The notes under the pieces: model-generated | Seen by the model: only the letters and a program-made list of their open reading frames with translations | Database searches by the model: none | Told to the model about the DNA's origin: nothing | Assembly: GCA_934569215.1 (NCBI GenBank) | Contig: CAKTKF010000026.1 | Coordinates: 1 to 9,212 of the forward strand | Length of the DNA stretch: 9,212 nt | Origin: an uncultured Oscillospiraceae bacterium | GTDB taxonomy: Bacteria; Bacillota; Clostridia; Oscillospirales; Oscillospiraceae | Reading direction: 5' to 3' | Shown: positions 5,502 to 9,212 of the stretch, one piece after another | Layout: every line of letters begins with the position of its first letter | Position numbering within the stretch: position 1 is the stretch's first letter | Made by a program: the position numbers and the translations under genes

Positions 5502-5533
5502 TTGAAACAGAAAAGCGGAAAGGGGCTTCCTCT

Positions 5534-6910
5534 ATGCTAGAGATTTCCAGTAAGACCAACCTGTTGGAGCAGAAATCCTACAAATATTCCCTCCAGGATG
5601 TGGCGGAACCGAATTTGCAGCGGGATGTGTATTCCTACGGCACCATTCCCAAGGTGGCGTTCAACCACCGCCGGGTGCCTATGTCCATGCCCGAGGAAAT
5701 CTGGATTACGGACACCTCCCTGCGGGACGGTCAGCAGTCCGTGGAGCCGTACTCCGTTGACCAGATCGTGAACATCTACAAGCTGCTGAGCAAGCTGGGC
5801 GGCCCTTACGGCATCATCCGCCAGACGGAGTTCTTCATCTACAGCAAAAAAGACCGGGAGGCCATTGAAAAATGTATGGCGCTGGACCTCAAATTCCCGG
5901 AGATCACCAGCTGGATACGGGCGACGAAGGAAGACTTCCAGCTGGTGCATGACCTGGGCATCAAGGAAACCGGCATCCTGGTCTCCTGCTCGGACTACCA
6001 CATCTTCAAGAAAATGAAGATGACGAGACGTCAGGCCATGGACTACTACCTTGCCACGGTGAAGGAGGCTTTCGATGCCGGCGTCATTCCCCGCTGCCAC
6101 CTGGAGGACATCACCCGGGCGGATTTCTACGGCTTCGTGGTGCCCTTTGTCAACGAATTGCAGCGGCTGAGCCGGGAAGCGGGGGTGCCGGTGAAGATTC
6201 GCGCCTGCGATACCATGGGCTATGGCGTTCCCTTCACCGAGGCGGCGCTGCCGCGAAGCGTGGCGGGCATTATCTACGGCTTGCAGCACTATTCCGACGT
6301 CCCCAGCGAGCATCTGGAATGGCACGGACACAACGATTTCTATAAGGGCGTGGCCAATGCCTCCACGGCGTGGCTCTACGGCGCCTGCGCGGTCAACTGC
6401 TCCCTGCTTGGCATCGGCGAGCGGACGGGCAATGTGCCGCTGGAGGCTATGGTTTTCGAGTATGCGTCTCTGCGGGGCTCTCTGGACGGCATGGACACCA
6501 CGGTCATCACGGAAATCGCCGATTACTTCAAAAATGAAATCGGCTACCGTATCCCGCCCATGACGCCCTTTGTGGGCAGCGCCTTCAACGTCACCCGGGC
6601 GGGCGTCCACGCCGACGGACTGATGAAGGACGAGGAAATTTACACCATTTTCGACACCAAGAAAATCCTGAACAAGCCCGCCACGGTGCAGATCAGCAAA
6701 ACCTCCGGGCTTGCGGGCGTCGCCTACTGGATTAACCAGACCTACGGCCTGGAGGACGGCGAAAAGCTGGACAAAAAGTCGCCGCTGGTGGTCGCCATGA
6801 AGGAATGGGTAGACCGACAGTACGAGGACGGCCGCCAGACGGTCATGACGGAACGGGAGCTGAAAGAGAAAATCCGGCAGCTTGCCCCTGACTTTGCCGA
6901 AAGAGGGTAA
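5534..6910 (+). CDS. Re-citrate synthase (homocitrate/isopropylmalate synthase family)
   Basis: A 458-residue enzyme with the LeuA/homocitrate synthase TIM barrel. It has ITDTSLRDGQQS at 58-69 (catalytic R64, metal ligand D65), CHLEDITRAD at 188-197, the metal-binding HGHND at 264-268, the glycine-rich GIGERTGNVPLEA at 293-305, and TRAGVHADG at 354-362. It lacks the C-terminal leucine-feedback domain of 2-isopropylmalate synthase. Homocitrate synthase has the same motifs, but an aconitase in the same operon and the anaerobe-like context favour Re-citrate synthase: acetyl-CoA + oxaloacetate to citrate, as described for Clostridium kluyveri. That substrate choice is inferred. The ATG at 5534 follows AAGGGG at eight bases. 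The frame is open further upstream, but that stretch runs through the ZIP gene, terminator and promoter. Confidence 0.82.
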   Translation: MLEISSKTNLLEQKSYKYSLQDVAEPNLQRDVYSYGTIPKVAFNHRRVPMSMPEEIWITDTSLRDGQQSVEPYSVDQIVNIYKLLSKLGGPYGIIRQTEFFIYSKKDREAIEKCMALDLKFPEITSWIRATKEDFQLVHDLGIKETGILVSCSDYHIFKKMKMTRRQAMDYYLATVKEAFDAGVIPRCHLEDITRADFYGFVVPFVNELQRLSREAGVPVKIRACDTMGYGVPFTEAALPRSVAGIIYGLQHYSDVPSEHLEWHGHNDFYKGVANASTAWLYGACAVNCSLLGIGERTGNVPLEAMVFEYASLRGSLDGMDTTVITEIADYFKNEIGYRIPPMTPFVGSAFNVTRAGVHADGLMKDEEIYTIFDTKKILNKPATVQISKTSGLAGVAYWINQTYGLEDGEKLDKKSPLVVAMKEWVDRQYEDGRQTVMTERELKEKIRQLAPDFAERG

Positions 6911-6920
6911 GGAGAAGAAT

Positions 6921-7574
6921 ATGAATCAATTCAAAACCACGTCTCTGGCCGATCAGGTCTTCGAGAAGCTGGAGAATGACATCATTCAGGGCGTCTATCC
7001 CCGGGGAGAGATTCTGACGGAGCTGAAGCTGGTTGACCAGCTGGGCGTCAGCCGCACCCCCATCCGGGATGCGCTGCGCCGCCTGGAACAGGAGCGGCTC
7101 ATTGAGGACACCGGAAAAGGCTCCCGGGTGGTGGGCATTACCGAGGAAGACCTGGAGGATATCATGAACATCCGCCAGCGCATCGAGGGGCTTGCCGCCT
7201 ACTACGCCACGAAGAACATGACCCCCGAGGGGCTTGCCCAGCTGACCCACATCGTCGACCTTCAGGATTTTTACTATGACAAGGGGGACGCGGAGCAGCT
7301 GCGGCAGGTGGACGAACAGTTCCACGACCTGATCTGCTACCTGAGCAAGCGCACCGTGATCATGGACACGCTGATTCCGCTGCACCGGAAAACCCGGCGC
7401 TACCGCCGCATTTCCATGGAGGACTGGTCCCGCACCGTCAACACCCGGAAGGAACACAAGGCGATTTTCGACGCCATGGCCTCCGGCGACGCGGATTTGG
7501 CGGAAAGCCTGATGGCGAAGCATATCGAAAACGCGAAAAAGCACATGTTGGGAGGATTCATAAATCATGGGTAA
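6921..7574 (+). CDS. GntR-family transcriptional regulator, FCD type
   Basis: A 217-residue DNA-binding regulator. The N-terminal winged helix (about 7-73) has the GntR pattern: IIQGVYPRGEILTELKLVDQLGVSRTPIRDALRRLE, with the recognition helix around 44-56. Residues about 78-210 form an FCD effector domain whose metal ligands are visible as D131 and H135 (DEQFH), H179 and H201. FCD proteins bind small carboxylates through that metal, so citrate, isocitrate or a related acid is a reasonable guess, not shown here. AAGGAG overlaps the stop of the citrate synthase gene and sits six bases before the ATG. Its stop overlaps the aconitase start by eight bases. It is therefore co-transcribed and translationally coupled with the enzymes it probably controls, likely via the palindrome at 5486-5501. 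Confidence 0.9.
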   Translation: MNQFKTTSLADQVFEKLENDIIQGVYPRGEILTELKLVDQLGVSRTPIRDALRRLEQERLIEDTGKGSRVVGITEEDLEDIMNIRQRIEGLAAYYATKNMTPEGLAQLTHIVDLQDFYYDKGDAEQLRQVDEQFHDLICYLSKRTVIMDTLIPLHRKTRRYRRISMEDWSRTVNTRKEHKAIFDAMASGDADLAESLMAKHIENAKKHMLGGFINHG

Positions 7575-9212
7575 GACAATTGCACAAAAAATCATTGCAT
7601 CCCATCTGGTGTCCGGAGACATGACCCCTGGCAGCGAGGTGGCGCTGCGCATCGACCAGACCCTGACCCAGGACGCCACCGGCACCATGGCCTATCTGGA
7701 ATTCGAGACCATGGGCATCCCCAGAGTGAAGACGGAACTGAGCATTGCCTACGTCGACCACAACACCCTCCAGTGCGGCTTTGAGAACAGCGACGATCAC
7801 CGCTATTTGCAGACCGTCACCGCCAAGCACGGCGTGTATTTCTCCCGTCCGGGCAACGGCATCTGCCATCAGGTGCATCTGGAACGCTTCGGCAAGCCCG
7901 GAAAGACCCTCATCGGCTCCGACAGCCACACCCCCACCGGCGGCGGCATCGGTATGCTGGCCTTCGGCGCAGGCGGACTGGATGTGGCGGTGGCCATGGG
8001 CGGCGGCGCGTACTACATCACCATGCCGAAAATGTACAAGGTGAATCTGACGGGCAGGCTCAGACCCTACGTCACCGCCAAGGATGTGTCCCTGGAGCTG
8101 CTGCGGATTCTCTCCGTCAAGGGCGGCGTGGGCGCGATCATTGAGTGGGGCGGCGAGGGCGTTGCCACCCTGTCCGTCCCGGAGCGGGGCACCATCACCA
8201 ACATGGGCACCGAGCTGGGCGCGACCACCTCCATTTTCCCCTCCGACGAGGTCACGAGAAAGTTTCTGGCAGCCCAGGGCAGGGAAGGGGACTACGTTCC
8301 CCTGTCCAGCGACCCGGACGCGGAATACGATAAGATCATCGACATTAACCTGAGCACCCTGAAACCCATGATCGCCTGCCCCCACAGCCCGGACAACGTG
8401 GTGGCCGTGGAGACGCTGAAAGACGTGAAGGTCGATCAGGTATGCATCGGCTCCTGCACCAATTCCTCCCTGTACGACATGCTCAAGGTCGCCGCCATGC
8501 TGAAGGGCAAGACCATTCACCCCTCTGTCAGCCTGTCCGTGTCCCCCGGCTCCCGGCAGGTGCTGACCATGCTCAGCGACTGCGGCGCATTGTCAGACAT
8601 TCTCGCCAGCGGCGCGCGGCTGCTGGAATGCGCCTGCGGCCCCTGCATCGGCATGGGCTTCTCGCCAAACTCCGGCGGCGTTTCCCTGAGAACCTTCAAC
8701 CGGAATTTCCTGGGCCGTTCCGGAACACGGGACGGGCAGGTGTATCTGGTTTCCCCCGAAACCGCCGTGGCTTCCGCCCTGACGGGATACATCACCGACC
8801 CGACCACCATTGACGAGCCGCTGCACGTGACCATGCCGGAGAAATTCCTTGTAAATGACTCTGCCGTGCTGCCCCCCCTCCCCGCGGATAAGGCGGCGGA
8901 CGCTCAGGTGCTTCGCGGCCCCAACATCAAGGAATTCCCCAAGAGCAAGCCATTTGCCGACAGCCTGACGGCAAAGCTGGTGCTGAAGGTGGGGGACAAC
9001 ATCACCACCGACCACATCATGCCCGCCGGCGCGAAGATTCTGCCCTACCGGTCGAACATCCCTTACCTGAGCAAGTTCTGCTTCGAGGTCTGCGATCCCA
9101 CCTTTGCCGAGAGAGCCAAGGCGGCGGGAGACGGCATCGTCGTGGGCGGCAGCAACTACGGGCAGGGTTCCTCCCGGGAGCACGCGGCACTGGTGCCGAT
9201 GTACCTTGGCAT
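7567..9212 (+). CDS. acn: Aconitate hydratase (aconitase), 3' end outside window
   Basis: The first 548 residues are present and the frame is still open at the window edge; short-type aconitases are about 640 residues. It isomerises citrate and isocitrate using a [4Fe-4S] cluster. The cluster ligands are C297 (in GSCTNSS) and C357/C360 (in CACGPC). Other family marks are DHNT at 64-67, SDSHTPTGGG starting at 118, the VGDNITTDHIMP start of the swivel region at 475, and GSNYGQGSSREHAA at 528-541, which holds active-site Ser/Arg residues. 3-Isopropylmalate dehydratase large subunits lack this fused swivel domain, which argues against LeuC. Homoaconitase is a remaining alternative. GGAGG lies 11 bases before the ATG, rather far, but the overlap with the regulator's stop suggests coupling. 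An isocitrate dehydrogenase gene may follow. Confidence 0.92.
   Translation, partial: MGKTIAQKIIASHLVSGDMTPGSEVALRIDQTLTQDATGTMAYLEFETMGIPRVKTELSIAYVDHNTLQCGFENSDDHRYLQTVTAKHGVYFSRPGNGICHQVHLERFGKPGKTLIGSDSHTPTGGGIGMLAFGAGGLDVAVAMGGGAYYITMPKMYKVNLTGRLRPYVTAKDVSLELLRILSVKGGVGAIIEWGGEGVATLSVPERGTITNMGTELGATTSIFPSDEVTRKFLAAQGREGDYVPLSSDPDAEYDKIIDINLSTLKPMIACPHSPDNVVAVETLKDVKVDQVCIGSCTNSSLYDMLKVAAMLKGKTIHPSVSLSVSPGSRQVLTMLSDCGALSDILASGARLLECACGPCIGMGFSPNSGGVSLRTFNRNFLGRSGTRDGQVYLVSPETAVASALTGYITDPTTIDEPLHVTMPEKFLVNDSAVLPPLPADKAADAQVLRGPNIKEFPKSKPFADSLTAKLVLKVGDNITTDHIMPAGAKILPYRSNIPYLSKFCFEVCDPTFAERAKAAGDGIVVGGSNYGQGSSREHAALVPMYLG

Noticed and set aside
5517..5530. GGAA/TTCC mini-hairpin around the ribosome site of the citrate synthase gene
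   Set aside because: Four base pairs are too weak to call a regulatory structure, and no riboswitch-like leader fits in the roughly 34-base untranslated region.
5312..5533. Upstream extension of the citrate synthase frame to an ATG at 5312
   Set aside because: It would overlap the ZIP gene in another frame and span a strong terminator and the operon's own promoter. The ATG at 5534 has a suitable ribosome site and fits the family.
5537..6610. A 357-codon minus-strand frame opposite the citrate synthase gene
   Set aside because: The plus strand has strong LeuA-family motifs throughout. The minus frame has none and is low-complexity His/Arg-rich.
7558..8520. A 320-codon minus-strand frame opposite aconitase
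   Set aside because: It is a shadow of a gene carrying all three cluster cysteines and other aconitase signatures; no independent signals were found.

Overview
The window reads as ordinary chromosome of a moderately GC-rich, low-oxygen Firmicute. Clostridia is the likeliest class, plausibly an Oscillospiraceae-type gut bacterium. The evidence is an XpaC/TelA pair, consensus AGGAGG-type ribosome sites, sigma-A promoters of the form TTGACA-N17-TAAAAT, many intrinsic terminators, and a citrate synthase of the LeuA/homocitrate-synthase fold (Re-citrate synthase type) next to a short-type aconitase. The genus is inferred from style and gene content only.

Layout. Left edge, minus strand: the first bases of a gene that runs off the window, then an intrinsic terminator, a 65-bp perfect-stem inverted repeat, and a gene joining a shortened inorganic-pyrophosphatase-like domain to a complete Nudix hydrolase domain. 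Its TTGACA/TAAAAT promoter diverges from the TTGTTT/TATAAT promoter of a plus-strand xpaC-telA operon (1098-3488), which ends at a strong terminator.

The following 458 bp (3489-3946) holds a tiny complete minus-strand transcription unit that is easy to miss. It has a TTGAAA-N17-TACAAT promoter, an AGGAGG ribosome site, a 28-codon cysteine-containing peptide and a GC-rich terminator facing the telA terminator. A doubtful 47-codon plus-strand ORF follows. Next come a YgjP/DUF45-type zinc metallopeptidase and a ZIP-family metal transporter, closed by a terminator at about 5450.

The right third is a metabolic operon: Re-citrate synthase-like enzyme, FCD-type GntR regulator, then aconitase cut off by the window end. 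Spacing is 10 bp between the first two genes and an 8-bp overlap between the last two. The promoter is TTGACA-N16-TATAAT, and a TGTATA-N4-TATACA palindrome overlaps its -10 box. The GTATAC core resembles known FCD-GntR operators, so the regulator probably controls its own operon. The pathway would run acetyl-CoA + oxaloacetate to citrate to isocitrate, and on to 2-oxoglutarate for glutamate synthesis if an isocitrate dehydrogenase follows outside the window.

No defence system, insertion sequence, CRISPR array, rRNA or tRNA was seen. The least explained items are the 28-aa peptide gene, the 65-bp inverted repeat, the pyrophosphatase-like/Nudix fusion and the likely operator of the citrate operon.
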